Shown in pieces: positions 24,471-33,224 of a stretch of 64,000 bases of DNA. The stretch's first letter is position 1. Each line of letters starts with the position of its first letter. Source of the DNA: Psychromarinibacter halotolerans (GTDB lineage Bacteria > Pseudomonadota > Alphaproteobacteria > Rhodobacterales > Rhodobacteraceae); NCBI RefSeq assembly GCF_029168315.1, contig NZ_JARGYD010000004.1, positions 372,001-436,000 of the forward strand, given 5' to 3'. The position numbers and the translations under genes are program-made. The notes beneath the pieces are model-generated. The model was not told where the DNA came from. It did not search any database and worked only from the letters and a program-made list of their open reading frames with translations.

Positions 24471-25250
24471 ATGGATCTGGGTATCAAGGGCAAGCGGGCG
24501 CTGGTCTGCGCGTCGTCGAAGGGGCTGGGACTGGGCTGTGCCCGCGCGCTGGCCGAGGCTGGCGTGGACATCGTGATGAACGCACGCGGCGCCGAGGCTC
24601 TGGAAGAGGCGGCGCAGGCGATCCGCGACGACTTCGGCGTCGAGGTCACCGCCGTGGCCGCCGACATCGTGTCGGAAGAGGGCCGCGCGAAGGTGCTTGA
24701 GGCTGCTGGCCAGCTGGACATCCTTGTCACCAACGCGGGCGGCCCGCCGCCGGGCATGTGGGCCGACTGGACGCGCGACGATTTCATCAAGGCGCTGGAC
24801 GCCAACATGCTGACCCCCATCGCGCTGATGCAGGCCGCGCTGCCGGGCATGATGGAGCGTGGCTGGGGCCGCGTGGTCAACATCACCTCGCAGTCGGTCA
24901 AGGCGCCGATGGCGATCCTTGGCCTGTCGAACTCGGCCCGGACCGGCCTGACCGGCTTCGTCGCTGGCACTGCGCGGCAGGTCGCGCCCTCGGGCGTGTG
25001 CATCAACAACCTGCTGCCGGGTTCGCACACCACGAACCGCACCGACACGATGGACGGCAAGCGCGCCGCCGACGCGGGTGTGACGATCGACGACATCCGT
25101 GCCGAGAAGTTCAAGGACATCCCGGCCCGCCGCTATGGCACGACCGAGGAATTCGGTGCCACTTGCGCCTTCATGTGCTCGCAGTTCGCCGGGTTCATGG
25201 TCGGCCAGAACATCCTGCTGGATGGCGGCTACAACAACTTCACGCTCTGA
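24471..25250 (+). CDS. Short-chain dehydrogenase/reductase family protein lacking the YxxxK pair
   Basis: The 259-residue Rossmann protein has the nucleotide motif ASSKGLG near residue 15, an NAG motif at 88-90, and a C-terminal GQNILLDGGYNN typical of 3-oxoacyl-ACP-reductase-like SDRs. The catalytic Ser is present (TSQS, ~140). At the position of the YxxxK pair the sequence reads SNSAR (residues 153-157), so the classical catalytic Tyr and Lys are missing. A divergent SDR branch has this pattern. Activity and substrate cannot be predicted. A GGAGG-like site (GGGAGGAACC) precedes the ATG. Confidence 0.85.
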   Translation: MDLGIKGKRALVCASSKGLGLGCARALAEAGVDIVMNARGAEALEEAAQAIRDDFGVEVTAVAADIVSEEGRAKVLEAAGQLDILVTNAGGPPPGMWADWTRDDFIKALDANMLTPIALMQAALPGMMERGWGRVVNITSQSVKAPMAILGLSNSARTGLTGFVAGTARQVAPSGVCINNLLPGSHTTNRTDTMDGKRAADAGVTIDDIRAEKFKDIPARRYGTTEEFGATCAFMCSQFAGFMVGQNILLDGGYNNFTL

Positions 25251-25350
25251 ACAGACCGTGACGATCCGCCCCCGCGCCGCGCTTGCGGCAGGGGGGCGGG
25301 CTTGCTAGGTCCGAGTGATCGACAGATTTGATCGGACTTCGCCCCACCGC

Positions 25351-26472
25351 ATGAACGCGCCAGAGCCCTTGCCGAAGACGGAACAGACCGCGGCCCCCGT
25401 GCCCCGGCTGGAGATCCGCGACCTGTCCCGGCATTTCGCGGGCCGGACGGTGGTGGACCATGTCTCGCTGCGCGTGATGCCGGGGCAGGTGACCTGTCTG
25501 CTGGGGCCGTCCGGCTGCGGCAAGTCGACGACCCTGCGGTGCATCGCCGGGGTCGACATGCAGGACTCGGGCGAGATCCATCTGGACGGCAAGCTGGTGT
25601 GCGACACGGTGTTCCGCGTCCCGCCCGAGCGCCGGTCGATCGGCCTGATGTTCCAGGACTTCGCGCTGTTTCCGCATATGTCGGTGGCCGACAACGTCGC
25701 CTTCGGCCTGACGGGCGGCAAGGCCGAACGGCGCGCGCGGGTCGAGGCGCTGTTGGATCGCGTCGATCTGATGCGCCACATCGACGCCTTCCCGCACGAA
25801 CTGTCGGGCGGCGAACAACAGCGCGTGGCGCTGGCCCGTGCCCTTGCTCCGGGGCCCAGCGTCATGTTGATGGACGAGCCGTTCAGCGGGCTGGACAACC
25901 GCCTGCGCGACGGCATCCGGGACGAGACGCTGGAAATCCTGAAAGAGGCGGGCGCTGCGGTGCTGCTGGTCACGCACGAGCCGGAAGAGGCGATGCGCAT
26001 GGCCGACGAGATCGCGCTGATGCGCGACGGCCGGATCGTGCAGCAGGGCGCGCCTTACAACGTCTACAACGCTCCGGCGGACAAGGCGGCGGCGGCGTTC
26101 TTCTCGGACATCAACGTAATCCGCGGGGTCGTGCGCGGCGCGCTGACCGACACGCCCTTCGGCCAGTTTCTTGCGCCCGGCGTTCCCGACGGGACCGAGG
26201 TCGACATCGTCTTCCGCCCGCAGCACGTGAAGATCGACTTCGACCGCAACGGCACCGGGCCGTTGCCGACGTCGCGCGACGGGGTGCCCGCCCGCGGCGT
26301 GGTGCAGCGCGCGCGGTTCATGGGGTCGGAAAGCTTGGTCGAGTTCCGGATGGACCACGACCTGTCGATCCTGAAGGCGACGGTGCCGAACGTCTTCCTG
26401 CCGAAGCCGGGACGCCCGCTGTGGCTGACGGTGCGGCGCGACAGGTGTTTCGTGTTCCCGGTAACCTCGTAG
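25351..26472 (+). CDS. ABC transporter ATP-binding protein, FbpC/PotA-like (orphan)
   Basis: This 373-residue ATPase of the binding-protein importer class has Walker A GPSGCGKST, the Q-loop FQDFALFPHM, signature LSGGEQQRVALARAL, Walker B VMLMDEPFSGLD and H-loop THEPEEA. A C-terminal regulatory domain with TOBE-like beta-strands (VDIVFRPQHVKID) follows. It resembles Fe(III) or polyamine importer ATPases. No permease or binding protein stands beside it, so the partner genes must be elsewhere. Either the ATG at 25351 or a GTG at 25315 could be the start. Neither has a clear ribosome site. Confidence 0.85.
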   Translation: MNAPEPLPKTEQTAAPVPRLEIRDLSRHFAGRTVVDHVSLRVMPGQVTCLLGPSGCGKSTTLRCIAGVDMQDSGEIHLDGKLVCDTVFRVPPERRSIGLMFQDFALFPHMSVADNVAFGLTGGKAERRARVEALLDRVDLMRHIDAFPHELSGGEQQRVALARALAPGPSVMLMDEPFSGLDNRLRDGIRDETLEILKEAGAAVLLVTHEPEEAMRMADEIALMRDGRIVQQGAPYNVYNAPADKAAAAFFSDINVIRGVVRGALTDTPFGQFLAPGVPDGTEVDIVFRPQHVKIDFDRNGTGPLPTSRDGVPARGVVQRARFMGSESLVEFRMDHDLSILKATVPNVFLPKPGRPLWLTVRRDRCFVFPVTS

Positions 26473-26497
26473 GGCGGCCTGCCGGACGCCGCGCGGC

Positions 26498-27172
26498 TTA
26501 GCCCTGCGCGTGGTTGAAATCCACCAGGGTCTTGCCCTGTTCCTCGACGAACAGCGCGGGCAGGATGTCCAGCTGTGCGATCCGGTCGACCCGCAGCGTG
26601 GCGAAGCCGCCCGTGGTTTCGCACCAGCAGGCCACCGTCCAGACCCGACCCCAATAGTCCAGCTTCAGCGGCCGGATCACCCGGCGCTGCAGGCTGGCGT
26701 CGTCCTCTTGATGATGCGCGGCCAGCTTCTGGCGGCTGCGGATCGCGGCCCGGATGCGCGGCATGTGGGCGAACCCCGCCGCCGCGTCCGCCAGCGGGTG
26801 CACCGCAAAGGTCCAGCCACCCCGCGCGCCGGTGCGGTCCTCGGGCAGCAGCGTGTCGATCCGGCCCGACAGTTTTCGCGCCGCCGCCGACAGCTCTGCG
26901 TCGCCGCCATGCGCCACGGCGGCCAGCCCGACGTGCAGCGCCTCTAGCTCGGTCATCGACAGGTTCAGCGGCGGCAACGTCACCGGCGCGGTCATCCGGT
27001 ATCCCAGCCCGCGTTCGCCCCGAACCGGCACGCCGGACGCCATCAGCGTGTCCATGTCGCGCCAGATCGTGCGTTCGCTGACGCCGTGCGTCTTGGCCAG
27101 CTCGGACGCGCGGTGCAGCCGGCCGTCGCGCAGCGACTGGATCAGGGCGTAAAGGCGGTCAGAGCGAGACAT
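26498..27172 (-). CDS. YafY/DeoR-type helix-turn-helix regulator with WYL domain
   Basis: This 224-residue regulator has an N-terminal winged HTH (RLYALIQSLRDGRLHRASELA, then VSERTIWRDMDTLMASGVPV) and a WYL-type C-terminal domain (PLKLDYWGRVWTVACWC). WYL domains sense nucleic-acid or other ligands. The gene is transcribed toward the ABC ATPase gene end (tail to tail) and lies head to head with tatA, 228 bases away. Targets are unknown. Confidence 0.88.
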   Translation of the reverse strand: MSRSDRLYALIQSLRDGRLHRASELAKTHGVSERTIWRDMDTLMASGVPVRGERGLGYRMTAPVTLPPLNLSMTELEALHVGLAAVAHGGDAELSAAARKLSGRIDTLLPEDRTGARGGWTFAVHPLADAAAGFAHMPRIRAAIRSRQKLAAHHQEDDASLQRRVIRPLKLDYWGRVWTVACWCETTGGFATLRVDRIAQLDILPALFVEEQGKTLVDFNHAQG

Positions 27173-27400
27173 CGATTCGGATGGGCCATGCGCGATTGAG
27201 CGGAGATTTTCACCGCATAACTGACAAAAACCTGTCAGGAGGGCAAGCCGTCCCCGCGCGGTGCCGAAATCTTCAACGGAAATCCCGGGCGGCGTCGCTT
27301 TGCCACTTTTCGAGGCGCTCGCCAGTCCATAGAAACGGTCCGTGATCTTTCACCGTTCCAGCCAGGGGCCGCAGATGCCGGCCCGATCATGGAGAGACCC

Positions 27401-27619
27401 ATGCTGAACAACATCGGCCTTCCCGGCCTTCTTCTGATCGCCGTCGTCGTGCTTGTCCTGTTCGGGCGCGGCAAGATCTCGTCCCTGATGGGAGAGGTCG
27501 GCAAGGGCATCACCGCCTTCAAGCGGGGCGTCAAGGACAGCAACGACGAGCTTGAGGACGGCGCGTCCTCTGCCCGCGACGTGACCCCCGAGGATGAAAA
27601 GGAAAAGGACAAGGTCTGA
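27401..27619 (+). CDS. tatA: Twin-arginine translocase subunit TatA
   Basis: TatA forms the variable-size pore of the twin-arginine export system. The 72-residue product starts MLNNIGLPGLLLIAVVVLVLF, with the conserved FGRGKI turn at the end of the transmembrane helix. An amphipathic helix (LMGEVGKGITAFKRGV) and an acidic tail follow. The ATG at 27401 has GGAGAG upstream; an in-frame ATG at 27389 is less likely. tatB follows after 36 bases. Confidence 0.94.
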   Translation: MLNNIGLPGLLLIAVVVLVLFGRGKISSLMGEVGKGITAFKRGVKDSNDELEDGASSARDVTPEDEKEKDKV

Positions 27620-27655
27620 ACCCTTCGTCCTTTTCTCCAATGACGGACCGTCGCC

Positions 27656-28168
27656 ATGTTTGACCTCGGCTGGACCGAACTTCTTCTGATCGGCATCGTC
27701 GCGCTGATCGTGGTGGGCCCCAAGGACCTGCCCGGCATGTTCCGCACGCTTGGCCGGTTCACCGGCAAGATGAAGAACATGGCCCGAGAGTTTCAGCGCG
27801 CCATGAACGATGCCGCCGACGAGGCGGGCATGAAGGACGTGGCGAAAGACCTGAAGTCCGCCACTTCCGCCAAGTCGATGGGCCTCGACAAGCTGAACGA
27901 GGCCGCCGACAAGTTCGAAAAGTGGGACCCGTCCAAGGCCGTGAAGCGCGAACCCGGTCCGGCTACCGCCGCGATGACCGAAGAACGCGCCGAGCAGGCC
28001 AAGAAGATCCGCGAAAACGCCGCCAAGACCGCCGAAGCCCGCAAGGCTGCCGAAGCGGCAGCGGCTGCGCCGGACGCCGCGACGGCGGACGGCGCGCCCA
28101 AGACGGCCCCGGTTCCCGACCCGGCGGCGCCGAAGCCCGGCCCCGCTGCTGGAGACGACAGTAAATGA
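27656..28168 (+). CDS. tatB: Twin-arginine translocase subunit TatB
   Basis: TatB binds Tat substrates with TatC. The N-terminus MFDLGWTELLLIGIVALIVVGPKDLPG has the single helix and GPKDLP hinge of the family, followed by a long amphipathic helix (MKNMAREFQRAMNDAADEAGM). The 170-residue protein has a long Ala/Lys/Pro-rich low-complexity tail, as in many alphaproteobacterial TatB proteins. Its stop overlaps the tatC start (ATGA at 28165). Confidence 0.94.
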   Translation: MFDLGWTELLLIGIVALIVVGPKDLPGMFRTLGRFTGKMKNMAREFQRAMNDAADEAGMKDVAKDLKSATSAKSMGLDKLNEAADKFEKWDPSKAVKREPGPATAAMTEERAEQAKKIRENAAKTAEARKAAEAAAAAPDAATADGAPKTAPVPDPAAPKPGPAAGDDSK

Positions 28169-29067
28169 GCGCAACCGACGAAGACGAGATCGACGCCTCC
28201 TCGGCGCCGCTGATCGAACATCTGGCCGAGCTGCGGACGCGGCTGATCCGGTCGGTTCTTGCGTTCATCGTGGGCATGGTGATCTGCTTCACCGTCGCCA
28301 CGCCGATCTTCAACTTCCTGACGGCCCCCCTGTGTCAGGTGCTGGGCGAGCGGGGGCAGGACTGTGACCTGATCTTCATCAGCCCGCAGGAAGGTTTCTT
28401 CGTCGCGATCAAGGTGTCGCTGTTGGGCGGCTTCATGCTGTCCTTCCCGATGATCGCCTACCAGATGTGGCGCTTCGTGGCGCCGGGCCTTTACAAGTCC
28501 GAGAAAGGCGCGTTCCTGCCCTTCCTCGTGGCGTCGCCCTTCATGTTCCTGCTGGGGTCGGCCTTTGCGTTCTACGTCGTCACGCCGCTGGCCTATGACT
28601 TCTTCCTTGGCTTCCAGCAGTTCGGCGCCGAGGGCGAGGCTGTGCCCACCGAAGAGGTCCAACAGGGCCTTTCGGTCGTGTTCCAGGGGTCCGCGCAGGA
28701 ATACCTGAACCTGACGATCAAGTTCATCGTCGCCTTCGGTCTGTGTTTCCAGCTGCCGGTTCTGCTGACCCTGATGGGCAAGGCCGGGCTGGTGTCGTCG
28801 CGCGGCCTTGGCGAGGTGCGCAAATACGCCGTGGTCGCCATCCTCGTGCTGGCCGCGCTGGTCACCCCGCCGGACGTCATCACTCAGGTGATCCTGTTCG
28901 TGGTGGTCTACGGGCTGTACGAAATCTCGATCTTCCTGGTCCGCCGGGTCGAGCGCAAGCGCGTCGAGAAGCTGCGCGAAGAGGGTGTCCTTGACGAGGA
29001 CGAGGACCTCGACGACCTGTACGGGCTGGACGACGACGAGCCCGAGCAGCCGGAGGCCAAGGAATGA
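28165..29067 (+). CDS. tatC: Twin-arginine translocase subunit TatC
   Basis: TatC is the polytopic receptor for twin-arginine signal peptides. The 300-residue protein has the N-terminal signature LIEHLAELRTRLIRS, the helix 1 FIVGMVICFTVA segment, the conserved PQEGF loop (ISPQEGFFVAIKVS), and six hydrophobic segments. Compared with E. coli TatC it has an acidic C-terminal tail (DEDEDLDDLYGLDDDE). Its stop overlaps the start of the DUF815 ATPase gene (ATGA at 29064). Confidence 0.96.
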   Translation: MSATDEDEIDASSAPLIEHLAELRTRLIRSVLAFIVGMVICFTVATPIFNFLTAPLCQVLGERGQDCDLIFISPQEGFFVAIKVSLLGGFMLSFPMIAYQMWRFVAPGLYKSEKGAFLPFLVASPFMFLLGSAFAFYVVTPLAYDFFLGFQQFGAEGEAVPTEEVQQGLSVVFQGSAQEYLNLTIKFIVAFGLCFQLPVLLTLMGKAGLVSSRGLGEVRKYAVVAILVLAALVTPPDVITQVILFVVVYGLYEISIFLVRRVERKRVEKLREEGVLDEDEDLDDLYGLDDDEPEQPEAKE

Positions 29068-29903
29068 GCGACGCGGTGCTGACCCGCATCGCCGAGGCTT
29101 TGGAACGGATGAGCCCGGCGCCGATGGCGGCGCCGGACTTCGCGGCCGCCGACGCTTTTGTCTGGCATGTCGAACCCGACCGGCTGGTGCCGGTGCCCAA
29201 GGTGAACCGCGTCGACCTGCCGCTTCTGGTGGGGATCGACCGCGCACGGGACACGTTGCTGGCCAACACGCTGCAATTCGCCCGTGGCTTGCCGGCCAAC
29301 AACGCGCTTTTGTGGGGCAGCCGGGGCATGGGGAAATCCAGCCTCGTCAAGGCGATCCATGCGGAAGCTCTGGCGCAGGGCCATGCCCTGAAGATCGTCG
29401 AGCTTCAACGCGAGGACCTGCCCAGCGTCGGACGCCTTCTGACCCTTCTGCGGGACAGCGGCGACCGCTTCGTCCTGTTCTGCGACGACCTGTCCTTCAG
29501 CCACGACGACCAGCACTACAAGTCGCTCAAGGCCGTGCTGGATGGCGGCATCGAGGGGCGGCCCGACAACGTGGTCTTCTACGCCACGTCCAACCGCCGC
29601 CACCTGATGCCGCGCGACATGATCGAGAATGAGCGGTCCAGCGCGATCAGCCCGTCGGAAGCGACCGAGGAAAAGGTATCGCTGTCGGACCGCTTCGGCC
29701 TGTGGCTGGGCTTCCATCCCTGTTCGCAAGACGAGTACCTTGCGATGATCCGGGGCTACTGCGACGCGCACGGGGTCGAGATCGACGACGAGACCTTGCG
29801 TGCCGAAGCCATCGAATGGCAGGCGACCCGTGGCGCCCGGTCGGGCCGGGTGGCGTGGCAGTACTTCACCGACCTTGCGGGGCGACGCGGCGCGGCGATC
29901 TGA
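29064..29903 (+). CDS. DUF815-family AAA ATPase coupled to tatC
   Basis: This 279-residue P-loop ATPase has Walker A WGSRGMGKSSLV near residue 84, a Walker B-like stretch (RFVLFCDDLSF), a sensor-like ATSNRRHLMP, and the late DRFGLWLGFHP motif. This matches the DUF815 family, found widely in bacteria next to unrelated genes. Substrate is unknown. It starts within the tatC stop, so it is translated with the Tat genes, though a functional link to Tat export is only inference from position. Confidence 0.85.
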   Translation: MSDAVLTRIAEALERMSPAPMAAPDFAAADAFVWHVEPDRLVPVPKVNRVDLPLLVGIDRARDTLLANTLQFARGLPANNALLWGSRGMGKSSLVKAIHAEALAQGHALKIVELQREDLPSVGRLLTLLRDSGDRFVLFCDDLSFSHDDQHYKSLKAVLDGGIEGRPDNVVFYATSNRRHLMPRDMIENERSSAISPSEATEEKVSLSDRFGLWLGFHPCSQDEYLAMIRGYCDAHGVEIDDETLRAEAIEWQATRGARSGRVAWQYFTDLAGRRGAAI

Positions 29904-30017
29904 CCGCTCCGGTTGACCGGCAGGCTTTGAAAGTTGCCGTAGCGTGAGTTTGCCGCTACCTTCGTCCTATTGACAACGGGCCCTTTGACGGGTCCGGCGT
30001 GGCATAGGGCTTTGAAG

Positions 30018-30614
30018 ATGTTCAAGACAGTCGCTTTTGCAACCGCAGTGCTTATGGGCGGAACGGGATTTGCATCGGCCGTCACGATCTCGGACGGCGA
30101 GGCGGTGATTACCGAGCGATTCGAGGGCACGATCCTGTACTTCGGGTTCGAGAAGATCCCCGAAAGCGCGCGCAAGTTCCGCCTGTTCGTGGTCGGACCG
30201 AACGGCTATCGCGCCGAGGTCGAGACCGGCAAGCGCATCCCGAAAATCGACCTGCGGGCCTTTCTTGAGACCAAGGACGAGCCGCTGGAAAACCGCGATT
30301 ATCCGAACGGCGAAAAGCTGTACGACGGCACCTATAGCTACGAGATCAGCTTTTCCACGGACGAGTTCGTCCGGGATCGCGAAGTGATGGACAACGGGCG
30401 CGGCAAGAAGTCCGAGGGCACGTTCCAAGTCTACACGCTGCAAGGCAGCTTCCTGCTAGACGGCGGTCAGATCATCGTCTTCCCGCAGGACGACGAAAAG
30501 CCCGGCGAGCCGGGGAAGGGCGACGATGCCCCATCGCGCGACGAGGATGAGGGCTACGAGGCGCCCACGACCAACCCACGCCCGGATTTCCGCAGGGACC
30601 TCGACAAGAACTAG
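30018..30614 (+). CDS. Secreted protein of unknown function with acidic C-terminus
   Basis: The 198-residue protein starts at ATG 30018 with a typical signal peptide (MFKTVAFATAVLMGGTGFASA). The mature part (ISDGEAVITERFEGTILYFGFEKIP) is beta-rich, with DYPNGEKLYDGTYSYEISFSTD. It ends in a Pro/Glu/Asp/Lys-rich low-complexity tail. No known family is recognised. It stands alone between the DUF815 gene and the RTX-Hint gene, which face each other. Confidence 0.6.
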   Translation: MFKTVAFATAVLMGGTGFASAVTISDGEAVITERFEGTILYFGFEKIPESARKFRLFVVGPNGYRAEVETGKRIPKIDLRAFLETKDEPLENRDYPNGEKLYDGTYSYEISFSTDEFVRDREVMDNGRGKKSEGTFQVYTLQGSFLLDGGQIIVFPQDDEKPGEPGKGDDAPSRDEDEGYEAPTTNPRPDFRRDLDKN

Positions 30615-30638
30615 CGCCCTGCGCGTAGGGCAAGGCCG

Positions 30639-33053
30639 TCAGGCCATCCGGTAGCGCAGCGACAGAAGCCGCAGGTCCAGCCGTTCCAGCGCCTCGCGCC
30701 GACGCAGCATGGGGCGTGCGGTGGGGCCATAAACCTCGGCCGTGGGCGCAAGACCCAGCTGCGGGATCAGACAGGTCAGCTGCAACTGCGCGATGGGCGG
30801 AAACATCTTCAGCGCCTCTTCCCCCGGATAGAAGCTTTCAGCCGCACAGCCGTTGGCCAGCAACAGCTCGTGCCGGGCGCACAGCAGGTGGTGATACACC
30901 ACGTCCCGCCGCCCATGTGCCACCCGCACCGGGCCGGGCGCCTCGGCCAAGAACTTGGCGCGGACCAGCACCGGCTCGTCGAAGCCGTGCCGTTCGTCCA
31001 GCGCCATCGCATGTTGCGGCGACACGATCAGCGGCGCGTAGTTGCCCAGCAGGCCCTCGGGGATGCGAACGGGGCGGTTGTGCGGTTCCGCCGCCAGCCG
31101 CGCCGCGTCCACCCGACGTGCGCCGCGCCACAGGATGCGCTGCGCCCCGTGGTGCAGTGTCGTTACCTTGTCGCCCACCTTCAGGTTCTGCACCGGCACG
31201 TCGCCGCGCGGGGTGCGGATCAGCGTTCCCTCGGCAAAGCAGGGCACCCCAGCCGACGCCAGCGCCTGCGCACCCGACATCTGTGCGGGATCGACGCCCA
31301 TCAGCGTCAGGCTTTCCCCGCCGGGGAAATTGAGAACCGCGTTCCCCTTGCCGTCGTCGGTGACCGTCACGTCCCACGCGTTGACCGGGTTGCCGTCGGC
31401 GTCGGTCAGGTTGCCAAGGTCGATCTGGTCATTGAAAATGCCGTCGCCGTCATCGTCGCCGGTATCGAAGTCGGTGATCACGTCCGCGCCGCTGCCAGAG
31501 TGCAGCACATACACGTCCGAGCCGTCGCCGCCGGTCAGCGTATCCGACCCCTCGCCCCCGATCAGCGTGTCGTTCCCGGCGCCGCCGTCGATGATGTCGT
31601 CGCCTTCGCCGCCATCAATGCTATCGTTGCCGGTCATCGTTCCCGCGTCGGGATCGGGAACGGTGGTGAAATGCACATCCGACACGTAGATCGCCTGCGT
31701 GCCGTTCAGCCCGTTGGAATAGTGGATCTCGATCCGCGACACCGGGCCTGCGATCTCGACAAGCACCGACCCCTGCGCATCGTCCGGATCTTCCAGCGCG
31801 TTGCCAGCCCGGATCGTCCCGGCGGTGTCGTCGGTCGTGTCGTTCCCTTCGGCTGTCAGGTTGACCGACACCGGGTTGCCGTCCGCGTCATAGGCCCGGA
31901 TCGTCACCTCGTCGCGGTGGTTGTTCTGGGCATAGTCGATATCGTTCAGGCGGAAGGACACGTCCCGGACCTCGTCCAGAACGCCAGCGTCCGGCGCCGC
32001 CGAGAAGTCCAGCGTCGTCTGCGACGTCTCGCCGTCGCCATCGCCGTGCAGGTACAGGTTCGATCTTGGATCGAAGGGCTCGCCGCCGTCGGTATAGGCG
32101 GTGTCCGAGGTCTCGACCCGATACTGCGCCGAGTTGTTGCCGGTGTCGCTGAAGGACACCGAGACCGTCATGTCGCCGGTGGTCTGGCTGAAGCCACCGG
32201 ACAGGTTCGTCCCGTCGCCGCCTTGCGCGCTCCAGTCCAGGTATTCGGCATCGCCGGATGCAAGCGCCTGCACCCCGCCGTTGCCATCACCGTACAGGGT
32301 ATCGTTGCCCGTTCCGCCCTCGATCGTGTCGTCGCCCGCACCGCCGGTGATCTCGTCCGCGCCGGTGCCGCCGTCGAGACTGTCGTTACCCGCGCCGCCG
32401 TCGATGCTGTCGTTGCCCGACCCGCCGTCGACGGTGTCGTCGCCAAGACCGGCGTCCACCACGTCGTCGCCACCCTGTGCGTCGATCGTGTTGTCGTTGC
32501 CGTCCGCGCCCCCGCCGAAACCGTCGTCCACGGAATCCTGCTGCGCATCGCCAAGATAGCTGCCGTCGATGGTGTCATCGCCCGACGTGCCGGTGATCTC
32601 GTGCTCGGGGGCGACATAATCCGTCGCGCTGAACGCGATGTCGCCCGCGGTGACGTCCGGATTGCTGTCGTACTCCAGCACCGTGTATTCCCGACCGGCG
32701 ACCAGCGGGATCTCGGTGATGGTATAGTACCCGGCGGCGGCCCCGTCCTCGACCTCGAAGGTGGCCACCTGAAATTCTTCGCCGGTCACGGAATCCCGGA
32801 CCGTCCAAACCTCTTCCGCGTCGACGTCCGACCCGTCCGAGGTGACGCCGCCGATGCTGATGTCGGCCGTCGCGCGTTCGCTGCCCGCGTTGTCGTCATC
32901 CAGCGTGGTGCCGCCGATGCCCGAGTCCGGGTCGGTGACGATGGCCTTGCCGACCGCGTCCACCGGCCCCGACCACGTAAAGGTCTGGCCTGCGTCTTGC
33001 GGCAGGATGCCGAAGGGATCGGCATTGTAGAAACGGATGTTGTAGGTCGCCAT
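30639..33053 (-). CDS. Large RTX-repeat protein with C-terminal Hint domain (Hint paralogue 5)
   Basis: This 804-residue acidic protein has no Sec signal. The N-terminal part (MATYNIRFYNADPFGILPQDAG) is a beta-domain. RTX calcium-binding repeats (GGSGNDS, GGAGDDT types) occur near residues 151-261 and again near 471-524, with a beta-sandwich module between. A Hint_2 domain begins at Cys605 (PCFAEGT) and keeps SPQH at its TxxH block and the late HELLLANG. A charged tail follows. RTX repeats usually mark type I secretion, and Hint may release the N-terminal part. Two TTAACC boxes lie ~110 and ~155 bases upstream on the coding strand. Confidence 0.88.
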   Translation of the reverse strand: MATYNIRFYNADPFGILPQDAGQTFTWSGPVDAVGKAIVTDPDSGIGGTTLDDDNAGSERATADISIGGVTSDGSDVDAEEVWTVRDSVTGEEFQVATFEVEDGAAAGYYTITEIPLVAGREYTVLEYDSNPDVTAGDIAFSATDYVAPEHEITGTSGDDTIDGSYLGDAQQDSVDDGFGGGADGNDNTIDAQGGDDVVDAGLGDDTVDGGSGNDSIDGGAGNDSLDGGTGADEITGGAGDDTIEGGTGNDTLYGDGNGGVQALASGDAEYLDWSAQGGDGTNLSGGFSQTTGDMTVSVSFSDTGNNSAQYRVETSDTAYTDGGEPFDPRSNLYLHGDGDGETSQTTLDFSAAPDAGVLDEVRDVSFRLNDIDYAQNNHRDEVTIRAYDADGNPVSVNLTAEGNDTTDDTAGTIRAGNALEDPDDAQGSVLVEIAGPVSRIEIHYSNGLNGTQAIYVSDVHFTTVPDPDAGTMTGNDSIDGGEGDDIIDGGAGNDTLIGGEGSDTLTGGDGSDVYVLHSGSGADVITDFDTGDDDGDGIFNDQIDLGNLTDADGNPVNAWDVTVTDDGKGNAVLNFPGGESLTLMGVDPAQMSGAQALASAGVPCFAEGTLIRTPRGDVPVQNLKVGDKVTTLHHGAQRILWRGARRVDAARLAAEPHNRPVRIPEGLLGNYAPLIVSPQHAMALDERHGFDEPVLVRAKFLAEAPGPVRVAHGRRDVVYHHLLCARHELLLANGCAAESFYPGEEALKMFPPIAQLQLTCLIPQLGLAPTAEVYGPTARPMLRRREALERLDLRLLSLRYRMA

Positions 33054-33224
33054 GTCCGTCCTCCCGAGGGGGATGGCGATGCTTCGGCGGGCGCTGACCT
33101 GACTGGCCGGCCCCCGCCGCTGCTTCGTAAACCACCCCTGGTTCGGTAACCACGATTGATGGTTAACGGGGACCGCGTCGGGGCGAGATTCGGACGGTTT
33201 TTAGGTTAATGGGGCGCGAAATGC
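33054..33224 (-). promoter_or_regulatory. Upstream region of the RTX-Hint gene with two TTAACC boxes
   Basis: On the minus strand TTAACC appears at 33161-33166 (in the context CGTTAACCAT) and at 33204-33209. TTAACCAT resembles CtrA half-sites of alphaproteobacteria. CCTCCCGAGG-like sequence precedes the start. No TTGACA-type promoter is obvious. Confidence 0.4.
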
